Counted from the first letter of the stretch, positions 11,910 to 46,298 are shown. The stretch is DNA of 64,000 nucleotides from Lingula anatina (GCF_001039355.2 NW_019775902.1:389120-453119), one strand, 5' to 3'. Notes: generated by a model from the sequence alone, not told the origin. Numbers and translations are program-made.

Positions 11910-12592
11910 CGTTTGCTATATGGGCACTTAAAAAAGGTTTCAAGTAGGCTACATATATTTATATCATTAACTTTCTAGAATGCTAGTAGGGCCTATTTAT
12001 ACCGATTCGTAGAAATGTGCTTACAATAAACTGTAAAAAGAGAAAGTTCAGTGATAAATATGTAAAATATGATTAAGAAATTAAGATAAGGCAAAATGTT
12101 GGCAAACTGAAAAAAGAATAAAATTAAACATTTTAATTGCCAGAAATGGTCTAGGCCCGCATGGAAACATAAAGCTAGAACAACGCCAAGGGGAATTTAA
12201 CCCCTCTTTAAATTTTGTTTTAATTTCTTCAAAAGCTTAAATATCCTTTCTTGGAACAGCTAATTTTTTTCACTTGTGGACAAAAATTGTGAACTGAAAA
12301 ACATATGCATATTTTATGAGAGGTGACGTGAAGAAACCAATGTGGGACAAGCGAGATATATAAATATAGAAGTGCTTGTTTGAACACTAATGTTTTGCTT
12401 TATCCAAGTCGTCCAACTCCCTATTCAACTTATGCAATGTAATATGCACCATTGTTTGCAACAAATACCTCAGCCAGAGATCGATCGATTTCTCCCTGCA
12501 GTTGAGCAATACGATGCCGTTGACAAAAGGATCTGTTATTATTTGTATGTTGCCATGGACGCAATCATGTGACCATTTCTCAAATATTCAAG
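10452..12592. other. Intergenic region between divergent PLA2 and TMEM145 genes
   Basis: The two genes are transcribed away from each other, with about 2.1 kb between start codons. It contains a GC/GT alternating run (about 10840-10880), a TAAA-rich stretch (about 11555-11605) and a (TTA)n run (about 11860-11910). Both promoters presumably lie here, but I see no convincing TATA box for either. No further exon is recognised. Confidence 0.6.
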
Positions 12593-32734
<20,142 letters not shown>

Positions 32735-35700
32735 AAAAAGAATATTACTACTGTCCACTTATACAGGAAAAAACCTTGGATGGAACATGGTATTTTTATG
32801 AAAAAATAATGGAACGTAAGAAGTTCCAAATGAGAGACATATATCAAGGTTGGGATTCCCTAGGAGGTCAAGGTTAATAACCAAAGGTCAAGGTCATTCA
32901 CAGGCCAACCAGGATGTTTGGTTGTTAAAAGTTAAAGAGATGATGAAGAGTTTCTATTTATATTATGGTGGGAGATGGATCAATTCAGCCATTCAAGAAA
33001 AATGTGCATTAGATACCGAATTTCTTAGCAACACCAAGGGAAGAGAAGTAGTGATTATCCAGCTCTGTGCTCAAATGCATGTTGTCCGTCCTTATTTTTA
33101 ATGAAAGTTTCAAAGCAAATAAGGATATATAGATTTATAAGTATACATGATAATTATTCCAGGGGCCCCTCTGAGCCTGAGACAAAAAAGGCAGAACATG
33201 TTCACTGATACTTTTAAATGAGGATGTATTGGTTGGAGGAAAATGAAGCATACTATACTTACAAGTATATACAATGTATATATATATATATGAATAATAT
33301 ATATGTGGAGCTATATTACAGTGTAGAGATCGGCTTATGTAGGGTTATCTTACTTCAGGGTCTTAAAGATAGAGCCTTGTATATTGAAACTCATCAGCAA
33401 TGATGACATGTACTAATATTGTAGGCCTTTTTGTATTTCTATGGAATGATGATGTTAAATTATTGAAATTATTGGATGAATCTGAAGTAACTGTGTGAGA
33501 GAGTGTGTATACAGTTTTGTAAATAATAGCATATGTTGTATATGTGAAATACATAAAGGGTAAGTATACTAAGTTTAAACAGAACGTTTTGAAGGGTGAA
33601 GCAAAGTAAAAATATGTAAGTTTTATCAAGTTCAGTTTGTTGAGGCGATTTGAAGTTATCAATGAGATTAGTTGGTACATTAATTGTAGTACACCCTCTC
33701 ACATGTAAAGATGTTATGAATTATATTTATCTGGAAAAATTCTTATTGGTTATCCAAGATTTTTGAGCAATCATACTCAGCACAGCTTCATGGTGTGTTT
33801 GTGCTTGAGGCAATTATAACTGTGTTTCCCTGTCCTCGTGGCGGGTGTGTAGTTACTGTAGTCATGGTAGCGACTTGGAGCAGGGCAGATGGAACAGTTA
33901 TTGACTAATAGCAATACAGGTACACACGTGTAGTTGGCCTCGTTAAGAGTCCAGGGATTACATGGCAAATCTTGCAAGTTTTCATATAATGAAAGGTAAA
34001 TAGCCAAAGTTAGCCAATTACTGTGCATAGCGAAAGTGCATACCACGTCTATTGATTAGCCGTCATTTTTATATGGAGTTTTCTTGCAGTTTTTTAACAT
34101 AGTAGCAAGTTGTAAGCTTTTTTAACAGGTGTCAATTCTTCAGTCAGATTTGTCTTGTATGACAGTTACTATAGTAGTTTCCTCAATCAACAGTTCAAAG
34201 CTTTATTGCTACTCCATTATTCCATTGTCTACCAAGAAGAAACTATTATTGCAACTTTGAATGCATCACAGGGCTGATTAAATACTTAACAGTCTCGTTT
34301 GAAATCATTGTATTGTAAACGAAGAAGTTGTTGCATTGCAAGCCGTTTTCTTCTTAATTAACTTTTTGCAGTGCTTTAAGAGTGCGCCTTGTTTTTCAGT
34401 GCATTACTGTAATCCAATAACTCTATTGTTAAAGATGTGGCCAAGTTATGGCGTGAAAAGTTGACCATTTTTTCTGTTCTTCATTGAGACGCTACTCATT
34501 CCTCTATTTATTCATTAGTAGATTATTTTTGTATTTTTTGCCGACGGTAAATTCTCATTCCTATTTATACGAAAATATATTTACATAATGCGAGTGATTT
34601 TAAAATTCAATATTTCTAAACATTTAGATATTAACAGTATTATGAATGAGAAAAATTACAAATCGTTTTATTCCGTCCTGATATTTAAACAGTCAGATTT
34701 TCCCCCAGTCATTTATATCCGTCCCAAATTCTGTACTAGTTTTTAACATCTTTAACTACTTTTTGTTAAGTTTTACACTTATGTTAAATCCATTTAAATG
34801 TTTGGTATTCTTTTGCGGATGGGGAAACCATTATCTTAGTTAGTGATGCGATGTTTCTGCGGCATTGCAAACCTGGAACAAAAGGTTATATTATTATTTA
34901 CACGATTTATTACTAGTAGACGAGACAAGAGGGTAATTTTATTCTGTACGGGCTGTAGAGGGCGACATGCGAGATTTATTGTTCAACAGCCAGTTTATAG
35001 CTTGTGGTTTATATTTGGCGACAATTGGAAATTGTCCAATAGACTTGAGAAGTGCACGTGATGAGAAATAGATTGCCTGAGTCAAGGTAATTAAGTTGAC
35101 ATTTTGACCAGCTATTGGTCTCGGATTTTATCACCAAAGAGCGGCTGTTATTTTCCTCGTAGTTGAACAAGGGGTTTTCTTTCTTGGCAAGGAAAATGTA
35201 TGAAATGCAGTTAAGTGCGTAAACTTTAACAACAAAGTTCCTTTTCACTGTGATTTCCCGCTTTCCAATGGGTGTACTTTTCTTTCTTTTAAACGCGTTA
35301 GTGCTGGACGCGGGGATGGTTACGAAATCATTAGGAAATAACATTTAAATGAGAAGTGGTTGGTGTACACCCTGAAGGTCAGAGATAACTTGAAACGAAC
35401 CGCATTCGAATTGCTGAAGCAAGGGTATGCTTAGGTGTAGAGGTTTGTTTCGAGTTCTCTCTAAAGCTCAGGGCGTGCACGTACAGAACCTCGTTCTGAA
35501 ATCAGTCTGATTAGAGAGTAACGTGTGCCATCTTTCTGTTATCCACTTTATGGAACTTTTAGTTTTGTGAGTTATATCAAAGTGTAGTTTATTTGGGACA
35601 TTGTATCATCATGATAATTATTTCTATAATTGGTTTTTGTTCTATTCTTCGCATTTACAGGATGTACCTGTATGGAATACTGCTAACGTAACTTGAATCA

Positions 35701-35750
35701 AAACATGTTGTGGTGATGAAAAATAAAGATGTGGAATACACATAGACTTG
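32735..35750 (+). other. TMEM145 3'UTR and downstream region
   Basis: No coding pattern. The first good AATAAA (35723-35728, followed by a GT-rich stretch) would give a ~3 kb 3'UTR. A (TA)n stretch lies at about 33277-33305. Short ORFs here are unsupported. Confidence 0.4.
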
Positions 35751-35914
35751 GCTTTTCCATATTTTTTTATATTTTCAAATTTTAAAATCTGTTTTATTTA
35801 TTTTATTTAGTTTAAACTTGATATATGGAAGGTAAAAATATGGTAAATTTAAAATTTATCTTCCCCTTGGCCCTCAAATCCATTATTGTGTGCATTTATT
35901 CTTTTGTTTAAACT

Positions 35915-35945
<31 letters not shown>

Positions 35946-36338
35946 AATATTCAAGTCTGTGAGCGACTCCCACAAACTTACATGTATAACGACTTTCTCC
36001 CTGGCTGAATAATAAATTTGTTCCCAAGTAAGAACTATATTCAATCACATTCACATATAGGGAGTTTTCGCATTTTATAATGACACTTTGCTGCTTTGGT
36101 AGATATGGGTTTGACAAGGCCTTTACGGTATACTTTTTATTTAATTACTGAAATTAAAAAAAAAAAAAAACGAATGCTGTTGCTAAATTGGCCACCAAGA
36201 AATAAATGCAAATATTGTAAAGAAAAACGAGAAAGCAAACTCTGGTGCAACAAACGCTAAGACCAGTCGCTTTTTCCCTAATAGACATTTGAAATTTTAA
36301 AACACCGAAATAGAAAACTTACAGCTGACCGGTATATA

Positions 36339-36426
36339 ACCCATGCTCAAACAATACACAACACACGCTTAAACAATATACTACCCATACTTAAACAATA
36401 CACGACCTGTGCTAAAACAATACACA
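36339..36426. repeat. 22 bp minisatellite, four units
   Basis: Four successive 22 bp units built on CATGCTCAAACAATACACA with base changes between units, 88 bp in total. Confidence 0.8.
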
Positions 36427-38204
36427 AAAGCCACCGCAACTCTGACGGAGGTTTTACATGTCTACTCTCACGCAACGCTGACCGTAACCCCCCTCCCCCT
36501 CGTCCCCCCTGAATTTTAAAACAAGNGTTCCCTGCTCGCTTGGCTCCACGGAAGGGAGATGGTCAAGCTGCCCACGCTCAAAATAAAGGGTACATGAAGC
36601 TCAACATGCACCCATCACTGCGATTGTAGAACTCAAGATTGCGTCTGTGTCCTCCACCCCAGGAGCTCCCTCGTGGTTTCTCCTCCCTTAACCACTTATC
36701 GAGAAAACTTTTTAAAGTTTTTGAAAAAAAACTTGTACCGACAGTGGGGTTATTGTTCTTATGGCTTGGTAGTGATGAGAGACAATGTTAATCTTTGTCT
36801 GCAGTGGCAGCGAAGGTGCGCATATAACATACGATCACCGCTTCTTTCGGGACGTGTCATTTGTGAAAATGTCACCAAACCGATAGATGGACAGAGAGAC
36901 ACTATTAAGGAACAGGGTAGTACAATTCATCTCTTTCACCTAATCGCTGGGTCCGACACTGAGGCTCTGTATGCGCAGAATTTGAAAAGAAACGCTGTTG
37001 TATTTGTGAACGGAGGGGAAGCTGGTAACAGGGGAGGCAGGGGGGTACAGGTACAAGTTTGTGAATGTATTATATTAAACGTTGTAAGACCTTAACGGCG
37101 GAATAATGCATAAAATTCATCATGAGAACTTCAAGGGTGATATATATATATTTTTTTACTAATGACTGATGTTTCCACGTTTTCAAACCTAGCGGCGATC
37201 AAGCAGTGGTGGTAAATATTGTTTATCTTGAGGTGATCAATATATCAACACATGAAGTCAGAGGGAATCAACAGCCTAAATTGCAATACGTGTACAAATA
37301 TAAGTACAGGTAGCTTGCAACACAGCGCATTTTTTGCACCTGTCCTGGGTAGTTTTAGTTTATTCATTCCCAGTTGAACGTTTTTCTATTGTATTGTTTG
37401 TAATTTTTCTTACATTTTATATACATATATTTTATACATATTTTACATATTATCACAGTCACAAAGTCCATATAAATAAATACGTTAAATTAAAATAACG
37501 CCGTGCACAATACCGGGGATTGTAGTCTGACGATAACCGTGCTAATGATACGGCAGTGCGACGTGGCTATGTCCAGACTAGACATTTTAATTCAATCTCT
37601 AACCTTGACTGTCTTGACAAGACACGTTTTCCTCCCGATCTGTCTTAAGAGCAATTTATAGTGTGTAAGGGTCGTTAGGTGCGAGATTGGCAGAGTATTA
37701 ACATGTCACCTCAGCTCAGGCGACGGTCAGGAAACTTCGAGGAGATATGCACCCTTCACACGTCAAATCGCAATATGGCACCTCTTTAGGGGAGGACGTA
37801 ACCTGAGCGACACAAATGACTCGAGTCAGCGTCTTCACTTTGACATATTCATATTTGTATATCATATCCATATATTGTCTGTAATAGTGTCACGCACAAC
37901 ACCCCATTTGTCGTGTCTCATCCTATTCGTTCAGATTCTCTGGTTAAAGGTGAGAATCCCTCCATTCTGAACGACGTCACCTCACCAGATCGTGTTGTTA
38001 CCTCATACGTCAAATATGGTTATCGTATCAACCAGTTTTAAGATAACTCGTTATCTCCCCCCCCCCCCGCACCTGTACATGTTTTTTCACAGAAAAAGAG
38101 GTCGTCTTATTCTAGAATTGCAAATAATCCTTTTCTCAAACAAACGGTTAGTTTGTACGGCTTTTCGTACATTGGATGATATCCCAAGGCATGCGAAGAT
38201 TATA

Positions 38205-38231
38205 AATAAATAAATAAATAAATGAATAAAA

Positions 38232-38266
<35 letters not shown>

Positions 38267-38275
38267 AATAATTAA
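38205..38275. repeat. (ATAA)n array
   Basis: Imperfect tetranucleotide ATAA repeat in the spacer. Confidence 0.9.
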
Positions 38276-41237
38276 GCAAATAAATAGAAAGATAAATAAA
38301 TATAATTACTTATAATAAAGTTACAACAAACAGAAAATGGATTTTTACATTTTGAGTGCGGTGGATTCTGGCCTCGTTGAAGTTTCTCTCGTCAGGGTGC
38401 GTTTCCAAGTAAAATCCCAGTCGCAGATCTGCACCATGCAGAGACCAAAACATGGTATTTGCAATTTAGAATCAGATTGTATTTTTGTCTGTTGTTTGTA
38501 TATTAATGTTAACAGTATTATTGTTGTGTTGTTTTTGGCGTTTTTGACTGTCCATGCATGCCTGTTTCGGGGGGGGGGGGGGGGTCGAACGAAGTGTCCT
38601 TTTTGCTGGGAAAAGGTCCGCTCTGGGTAAAATTTGATCTAGGTACTCGAGGGTTTTTTGGGAAAAGAACCCATCCTTTGAAAGCTACGTAACTGACCGG
38701 CTATCTAACTTTGTTTATAAACTAGTGAAAAATGCCATATGCCTGTTGCTCGTAAACATGCAGATACTGCATGATATTAGTGCGTAACAATTACAAACAA
38801 GGTACGCGTTTACCTGTAAATCATGTGCGCCCTCGTTGGGTCTACTTTCTCGTCCTCGCAACAAATAGACGTCAGTGACATTTAATAAAATAGGTATTTT
38901 TAGAAGAGAAATATAATCACCTCTTCTTAGTCCACAAGGTTTCTAAACTGCTCACGATAGTACCCTTAACTCCCCTTTACATGGACACATGACCCTAAGC
39001 GACAGGGGTCAGTAATGTGGAAGATCGACGGTCCGGTAGATTTCGAGTATTATTTTTACTCTTCGCGGAAAAAACGAACAGTCAGGTAATAATTGTGAGA
39101 TCAGATAGCCGGCTATTAGTATGATGTCCAGTTTGTCTTCACTCTTGTTATTTTTCTCAGAGAACAAGGCTGGTCATTCAGGAGCACTAATCGATGTGGT
39201 CACGGATGTCACAAATCGGGGGATGGGAGGTTATAAGAGTGCGGATTAAGGGAGGGGGGGGGGGCGGAAAGCCGTCCTTAATATACAAAGACAGAATGGA
39301 ACGCGCGGATAAAAAGAAACAAAATGCATTACACAGCGATATGTGAAATAGAGGTTTTCAAGGAGGGTGAGAGTTACCAAGTTCTGAAAATTCATTTGGA
39401 TTTGACCCCCTTTTTAACCTGGACTTTTTGTCCATGATTCCAAAGTCGACACAATAGAAACATTGTCACCTTAGCGTATGGGAGGAAAAGTGAAAGGAAT
39501 AGACCACTCTTTCTCCTTCTTATAACCGATAAGAAATCAAAATGACAGGAATAATTGCAAATATTACTTAACTAACTAGCTATTTTTTATTCATTTACAA
39601 AGAATTACCAGCAATATAATGTTCCAGATTTCATCGCAAATATCATCATATGCTGCACTATACTGGAGTACAAAGCTGCTCTGTGGAGCCAAAAGAATAA
39701 TTTTTGAATTACAAGTGACAAGGCCCACCAATTTCTTCTCGAATGAAACAGCGAAAAGATATATGAAGCAGTAAAAAAGATTAACATCTCCTATAACTTC
39801 ATTAGCATTCATAACAGCACTGCAATGCACGAGAGGCATAAAGATGTAGTCCCCTTAGTTCTTCTTTAAACTGAACTGAGAAGACTATTGTCTAATGGAA
39901 AACGCTATTTTACTCATGGATAAGAATAAATATATCTAAGGCAAATAAGCGCTATTATAAAGATTTGAAAATATAGTTCATTAAATTTATTATCTTGACA
40001 GTACCTAATAAACATGTATACATATATAATATGAATAAAGGCCCAGCCCTATGTAGGCCTACTTACAAAGTCACCAATTATACCTTTAGCTATGTTATAC
40101 AACAGTTTAATTCTGACCTGGAAGCAGTTAAAGAGAAATCTCGCTGTACTTCTGCAAGAGTGTGTAGAGCAGAAAAGACACATTTCACCATTTCAGTCCA
40201 CATTTTCTTGAGATTTTCAATAAAACGCAAAGTTATAACAATGACATCATTTCATTAAATAATGGAAGGGCTGGTTTGCCGAATAGTTTTCCATTTTTTT
40301 TTTTATTTAGAGAGAGACTGCGCAGAGGAGCGTTACGAAGCTTACTAACCCAACTGAACAGTTGTATTAACAGTATGTACAATGATTTCATGTAAGGGTT
40401 CGTAAGCCAAGACCAGGAGAGGACGATACAGACAACAGACGGTTATTGGATATTTTAAGTTTGGAAATTGTTGGCCACTGTTGGTCATTGGACATTCACA
40501 ATAAAACTATTGAGAAAAAATCCCATAGCTTGCAATTCAATACATTTTTTTAGTGGGAAATGTAAAGTAGGCATCAGCCACCAAATATAAATGATCAAAT
40601 CGAATAAGCAGCCAATTTCATTTAATTGAATATTGCACTCACACCCAGGGGATTATAACCACGTATATAAGTCTTTATCTACAGAAAACCTCTTCACTTT
40701 TCAGCGCAGTGAATAAAAACTTAATTAATTATCTAGTAATTAATTAATTAATTAATTTATTTATTATCCCCCCCTTTTTTTGGTCAATTCCACTCAATTG
40801 TCCTTGTTCACACCTCTCTGTGCGTAGGTAGGCCCTGCATATCTGTCAACATCTCTATTGTACCACCACCGGCCTCCTCTGATGACATATCAACAGAACA
40901 ATCTGCTCCAGAAAAAGGCTTAAAATAAGAATAAACCGTGACAAAAACCATCACTTAATCGTAATGACCGTACGAGGTCTCTGTGAAAATAACCATCGTG
41001 CGGCCGAAATGACCAGAAATGACCTGTGACAAACCATCAACCTTCGGCTATTACCTTAATGTCTTTCCTACAAACACTAGGTTTAAGCAGAAAAGAATGC
41101 CCCTTGTCCAGGTAATCGGACCTGAGGCATACCAGCGAGAGTTTTATTGGCAATTACAGCAATTACAATGTGGTAACGACAATGGTGCCCACTGTGGTAC
41201 ACGCAGGGCATGAGTGCTGGTAACTTTTTCCGAGGAG

Positions 41238-41314
41238 TATATAAACCCTCAAGTTTGACAGGATCCTCATCTTGTTGGCTGACCAGTGTCGCATAGGATC
41301 ACATACATTACCAG
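41238..41314 (+). promoter_or_regulatory. CLG1 TATA promoter and non-coding leader exon
   Basis: TATATAAA at 41238-41245, with transcription expected about 30 bp downstream. The leader exon ends at 41314 (ACCAG|gtgagt). The start codon is in the next exon (41761 onward, after ctctctctcag). This promoter does not resemble that of the three downstream paralogues, although the leader-exon/intron layout is the same. Confidence 0.75.
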
Positions 41315-41768
41315 GTGAGTGACCAACGTGTGCTCCTGGGGGAGATCTTTGTTAAGTCGGGGGTATGATATCTGCATGGTCAGTTCTACCGATGACAACA
41401 TCAGCAATACCAAAAATCCTCCAGCATCCTTCATGGCAAAACCTTGAAAGCATGCATGAAGTTGTATGTGCCAAGGCTAGTAGTGAATGTTTAACCAGTG
41501 GCAGAATGCCATGAGCATATATCTACCGAGACTTCAAACTAGTAAACTGACTACATGGGTTTAAAGTTGGTTGCTTCCTTCACATATTGCTAATGAAAGA
41601 AGAGCAGAGAGCTAAAATTATTGATATTGATTGCTCTCGACTGCCCTTTCCAATTCATATATATTATCTTTTCGATGAAAGAAATCAGTGGCGTAAAGCA
41701 AAGAAATTTGCGTTCAAGATATTGTCCAAAAAATAAATTTGTACATTTTTCTCTCTCTCAGTGTCATC

Positions 41769-43978
41769 ATGCTTCGTCTTGTTCTCCTCGCCTTGGTGGG
41801 CAGTGCCCTCGCTGTTTACGATGAGCATCATCTTGGTAAGTAATTGTTGTTTGCCAGTTTATATAAGTATTTTCATATAATTAAGGTTATTTTTTATATT
41901 ATTCTCGTAAACTTTAACATTGTATGCAATCATAAAGTAGATAGTATCTAACCTAAACAAGTCCTTAAAATGCGGTTTATGAAAATATTAACAAGTCCAC
42001 GAATTAAGTCTAAGATTATTGTGTCATTTTACAGCTCCAAAATTCAACGACTTCTGCAAGAAGTGCATCGAAGAGAGAAATGGCGTAGGCTACTACGAGA
42101 ACCCAGAAGACTGCAAAACTTATCTCCAGTGCGATTTGGATGATGACCTTAACATCAAGGTTCACGTGAAGGAATGTGCTGAAGGCACCCTCTTCGACGG
42201 TACCATTGTTACCTGCGTTCCATGTGAGGTCGCCACCTGCCCAGGCAGCAAGGTCCCATACCCACAGTGCCCACCAAGAAGTGAGTTGATGGTTCTCATT
42301 TTCCAAATCCAAACATCATACAACTTTTCTAGGTTTTAGGATAACCTATATAAAATATAAAAATTGCCAACTTATGAAAGTATGATTTCATGTCAAATAA
42401 GCACAAATAACTTTATAAAAATAATTTAGACATCTGTTTATTATAAATGTTTTGTTTATCATCTTCATTTTAGCATTCATATAAACCTAAAGAGAATTTT
42501 TTTCCTCAGCCGCCCCACCAACCACCACCCTCGCTTACACCACACTTCCCCAGTTTGATGGCAAATGTGACGGCCCTGACGGATGGACCTACTTGGCCGT
42601 GTGGGGTGATGCCAACACCTTCTACAGATCCCAGACCCTTGGTGATGAGACCAGAATCGAGCGTGTCAGCTGCGGACAGTGGGAGTTCAACGTCAAGAGA
42701 TGCATGTGCATGGTTCCAGGTATGAGCTGATCTGATTGATACTCGATAAAGATAACATTTATGTTAACGGTGGTGTTTAGTACTTTCACTTGTTTTTGTT
42801 TTTTTTCTTACAAATTTAGTAACTTCATACCGCCGAAGTCATCGATGAAAGGTCACTGACATTTTTTTATTCAGTGAACGGACATGTATACATTCTATTA
42901 AATCATTTCTTACAGATCTCCAGGCTATCGCCCTGTGGCCTTTCGATGAGAACACCGACACCACCGTCGATAACTTCTGGACAGACTGCGCTGGTGTAGA
43001 GCTTTTGGACGGTAAAGTCGGATACGCTGCTCACTTCAACGGCACCGTCCACTGCGAGGTCCCACGTTTCAACAACTACCCATGGGGATCTGCCCTTACC
43101 ATCTCTTTCTGGTACAAGAACGCTGCTCACGCCAAGAACGACCGTGAGGGTCTCCTCAGCAACGGCAACTGCGCTATCGAGCCAACCATCTCCTTCTGGT
43201 CTGACCGCGGCTATCTTGGAGGCCGTGTCCTGGTCAACAACAACGGCACCCTCCTCACCGTCGACCTCGGCAAGAACGTAAGAGTTGTTAAGATCGGCAA
43301 AAATATTTCTGGAATTATATTGCATTCTACAGAAACGTTCAGATTTTTATAGTAGGAAATGTTTGTAATGAAAAGCTCTAGATTAAGAGACCTTATTTTC
43401 ATCAAAGAAATAACAATCTAGTAATACTATTGTTCTTCATATCACAGGGTGGCAGCGGCTGGAACCACGTCGCCATGGTCTACGATGGTCTCAGACTGGT
43501 GCTTTACGTCAACGGAAAAGTTATGGTTGATGAAATCGCTGTCGGTAAGCAATTTGACGAGAACTAGATGTTTAATCTCTTTTTAAGAATTTTTATCATC
43601 AATTCCATTAAGTTTGACCTTCTGTTGCCTACTTCATAACCAGAGATGAACGCTAATATGTTTCTTATATATTACCTACAAGTGGGCACAAACAGGCCAA
43701 CAAAAGGTGCAGTTTGATAAATATTTCTATTTAACACATCACTGATTCTTCATGTATTTATTAACTAGGCGCTATCCCAGCTACCCTTGCTCCACTGTAC
43801 ATGGGCAGAGACTTGAACTGCGAGGCCGTCGATGCTCGTTTCAGCAACACCAACCTTGTTGGATTCCTCGATGAGGTAATTGTTAATTACTTGCGTTGTT
43901 GCTAAACAACACTAATATGCACATACTTGCAATATCAAAAAGTTTACCTTTTTATTTTGTTTTACCTAGAACTTGAAA

Positions 43979-44012
<34 letters not shown>

Positions 44013-44329
44013 CTAGTTATTTATACATATAACATAACATATGAATAAACAATAGTGTGTCTGTATCTTTAGTCTTGCCATTCACGATTTTGATCACTTT
44101 CTCGGCTAACAGATAACAGAAAAGTCGAAGAGGTACTGACAAACATCCCCGTGTCTGTTTTGTTCAACTGTAGCTCAGGTTTTCACTAGTAACCTGTTTA
44201 ATTAAACCAATTTCAAATTCAATATTTTTCTATTTTCAGGTCCAGATCTACGACTGGGCTCTTACCGACGCCATGATCTGGAAGCTCAATGCTGGAGAGA
44301 GAAACATCAAGATGGCCAGAACCGACTAG
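41769..44329 (+). CDS. CLG1: secreted chitin-binding + LamG protein, 392 residues
   Basis: Coding exons 41769-41835, 42035-42280, 42510-42719, 42916-43277, 43448-43544, 43769-43875, 44240-44329; all phases agree. Order: signal peptide (MLRLVLLALVGSALA); a peritrophin-type chitin-binding domain (about 26-103) with the Cys ladder (C..C, NPEDC, LQC, KEC, VTC, PC, TC) and aromatic GVGYYENP; a short second Cys module (about 118-173; WTYLAVWGD, RIERVSCG, CMCM); and a C-terminal LamG/concanavalin-A-like domain (about 174-380) with IALWPFDENT, HFNGTVHCE, GWNHVAMVYDG, LYMGRDLNC, FLDEVQIYDWAL. Architecture resembles Pif/BMSP shell-matrix proteins without VWA, so a secreted chitin-framework role is inferred. 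Exons are GC-rich with C-ending codons, suggesting high expression. AATAAA at 44677-44682. Confidence 0.92.
43979..44010. repeat. Poly-A tract in CLG1 intron
   Basis: Homopolymer A run in the intron before the last exon. Confidence 0.9.
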
Positions 44330-45198
44330 ATTTTGAGAATATGAAAACAAATTGATTTCATCTTAAGTTACCTGTCAATTATAATTTGTGGAAAATCTGC
44401 AATGACCTGTCATTAACGGACCCAGCTGTCATACATAAACGTTCAGTTCATCTCTTTTTCATTTAGGTTTTTTTCGCTTCATTATTGTAACACCTAATAC
44501 AAATTTGAAGAAATTTATTTTCCACATCTGTCAAAGGGAAAGACTTATCCTTTATGAGGATAAGGAACTCCACCTGCTTCTACATCCATTGAGATCATAC
44601 GCACTTTGTCATATCTTTAATGGTGTTGACTTTAATTTTCATCGAATTACTGAAGTATATACATACAGTATGTCTGAATAAATTATTTGCTATATAAGTG
44701 AACCTTTTGTCATTTTTAGCCTATTCACGGAGTAGATAATATGCTTACTATGCTAATACAAAGTTTGAATTTATATAAAATAGGCAAGACTAAATCGAAA
44801 AACGAATCAAATATTTTTTTAAACGCACTTGTTCAATGCTCCCTATTGGTGGCCAACTGTGCAATGGCAATGGCGTCAAGTCAATACAAGTGTTCTCACA
44901 GGAAGGAAAAGGGTATAAAATTTGGCAGAGAATTGTTTGTCGGTATCTAGTAAAAAAATCAATCTGTGGTCCTTATAAATGTGGTACTCATTCACTGCAA
45001 ATCTCAAGAGCCAAAAACGCTCGAGTTGGTGGACACTAGCCCCAACTAGGCTACCATTCAGAAAAAAAAATCAATATCGAATTTGTGAAGAACTTCTGAA
45101 TGAGTACAAGTAAAGCTGTCCTATCCAATCGACGTACAAACACACCTTTTAATCAGGTCAGTTTAAAAGACAAAACTCTGGATGTAAAATTCAAATGA

Positions 45199-45439
45199 GG
45201 GCTCATTCCCAATGAAACTATCGTTCAACCTAGATCGACCCAACTCTGCAGGGAGTCTAGCTGAATGCAATCAGATTAACAGGTTAACACGCCTTCTCTA
45301 GCCGTTGAGTAGAATACAGAAAATCTGTTGACTAAACGAGTACCTTGTAAACAAAAGAAGGTTTGTTAATCTGATTGCATTCAGCGAGAGTCCCGGCGGA
45401 AGTGGATTGATCTACGATAGTTTCATTGGAAATGAGCCC
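45199..45439. mobile_element. Foldback MITE, copy 1
   Basis: Two ~80 bp arms in inverted orientation: GGGCTCATTCCCAATGAAAC at the left, its inverse GTTTCATTGGAAATGAGCCC at the right, and CTGAATGCAATCAGATTAAC mirrored near the centre. A central ~80 bp is unique. No coding content. It is related to 48050-48283. Confidence 0.75.
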
Positions 45440-46252
45440 TTACACATTGTCAGCGATGGCATTCTGCGTTCAAGGAAACACATTTTATATCTCTCCATCC
45501 CAAATTACCACCAACATTCACCTCATCGTCCATATCACACTGCGATTAGATCACACGGAGTATTTATTGGTCAAGGCGGTTTATAAAATAACCTCATTCA
45601 TGAATTGTCTCGAATATTACATTGAAACACATTATTGCCATTATTAAATATAACGACCTTCACTGAAACAGATATGGCCTATTCAGCAGCACCTGTTATC
45701 CCAGATATTATATTGTAACGTTATCATCACACACGAACAGTTTTGCACCTGTTTCATTTCTGGGGTTGCAAAAAAAAAAAACCTTTTTGTATTGAAGGTC
45801 AGAGACCCGTTGGCGAAACTTACGGTTCGTGTAACAGAGGCTACTTCCATTTAATGATTCAGGTTACGGTTAGCCTGACGTAAGTGGGTCAAAATCTGGG
45901 TCGAGGCTTATCTATGCAAATTAATGGGAACCGGACTGTGTCATGGGGGACTCGCTGTCACGTCGCACCGGTGTCATATACGAGAGAATTCCCCGTGATA
46001 CAAGGACCGTTCCCCATTAATTTGTGTAGCTATCCCCCACAAAACGGGGCTGTTACACCTGTCTAACGACCCCTTGGTGAGCACTCACGACAAAAGAAAA
46101 GGTCGCAACATTCATTGTTCATTAATACCGCTGTATGAATTTGATGTTAACAGTCAAATATTGTCAAAGCCCGACATTTGAAGGGAGTCAGAGTGGGTCG
46201 CAAGGAACTTGAACTTGGATATTTTCTAGCCGTTTGGCACCATCGTTCTTTT

Positions 46253-46253
<1 letters not shown>

Positions 46254-46298
<45 letters not shown>

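Larger units (their letters stand above)
35751..41237. other. Intergenic spacer
   Basis: No recognisable gene on either strand. It contains a 22 bp minisatellite (36339-36426), a single N at 36526, homopolymer C and G runs (about 38059, 38571 and 39255), an ATAA/AAAT array (about 38205-38275), and an apparent empty site of a MITE at 39378-39381. A 140-codon ORF at 36673-37095 has no recognisable features. Confidence 0.55.

Noticed and set aside
33777..34046. 89-codon minus-strand ORF with several Cys
   Set aside because: Lies in the TMEM145 3'UTR region; no signal peptide, splice sites or recognisable family.
36673..37095. 140-codon plus-strand ORF in the spacer
   Set aside because: No recognisable domain, signal peptide or codon bias, and no splice context; it follows a contig join. 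Treated as chance.
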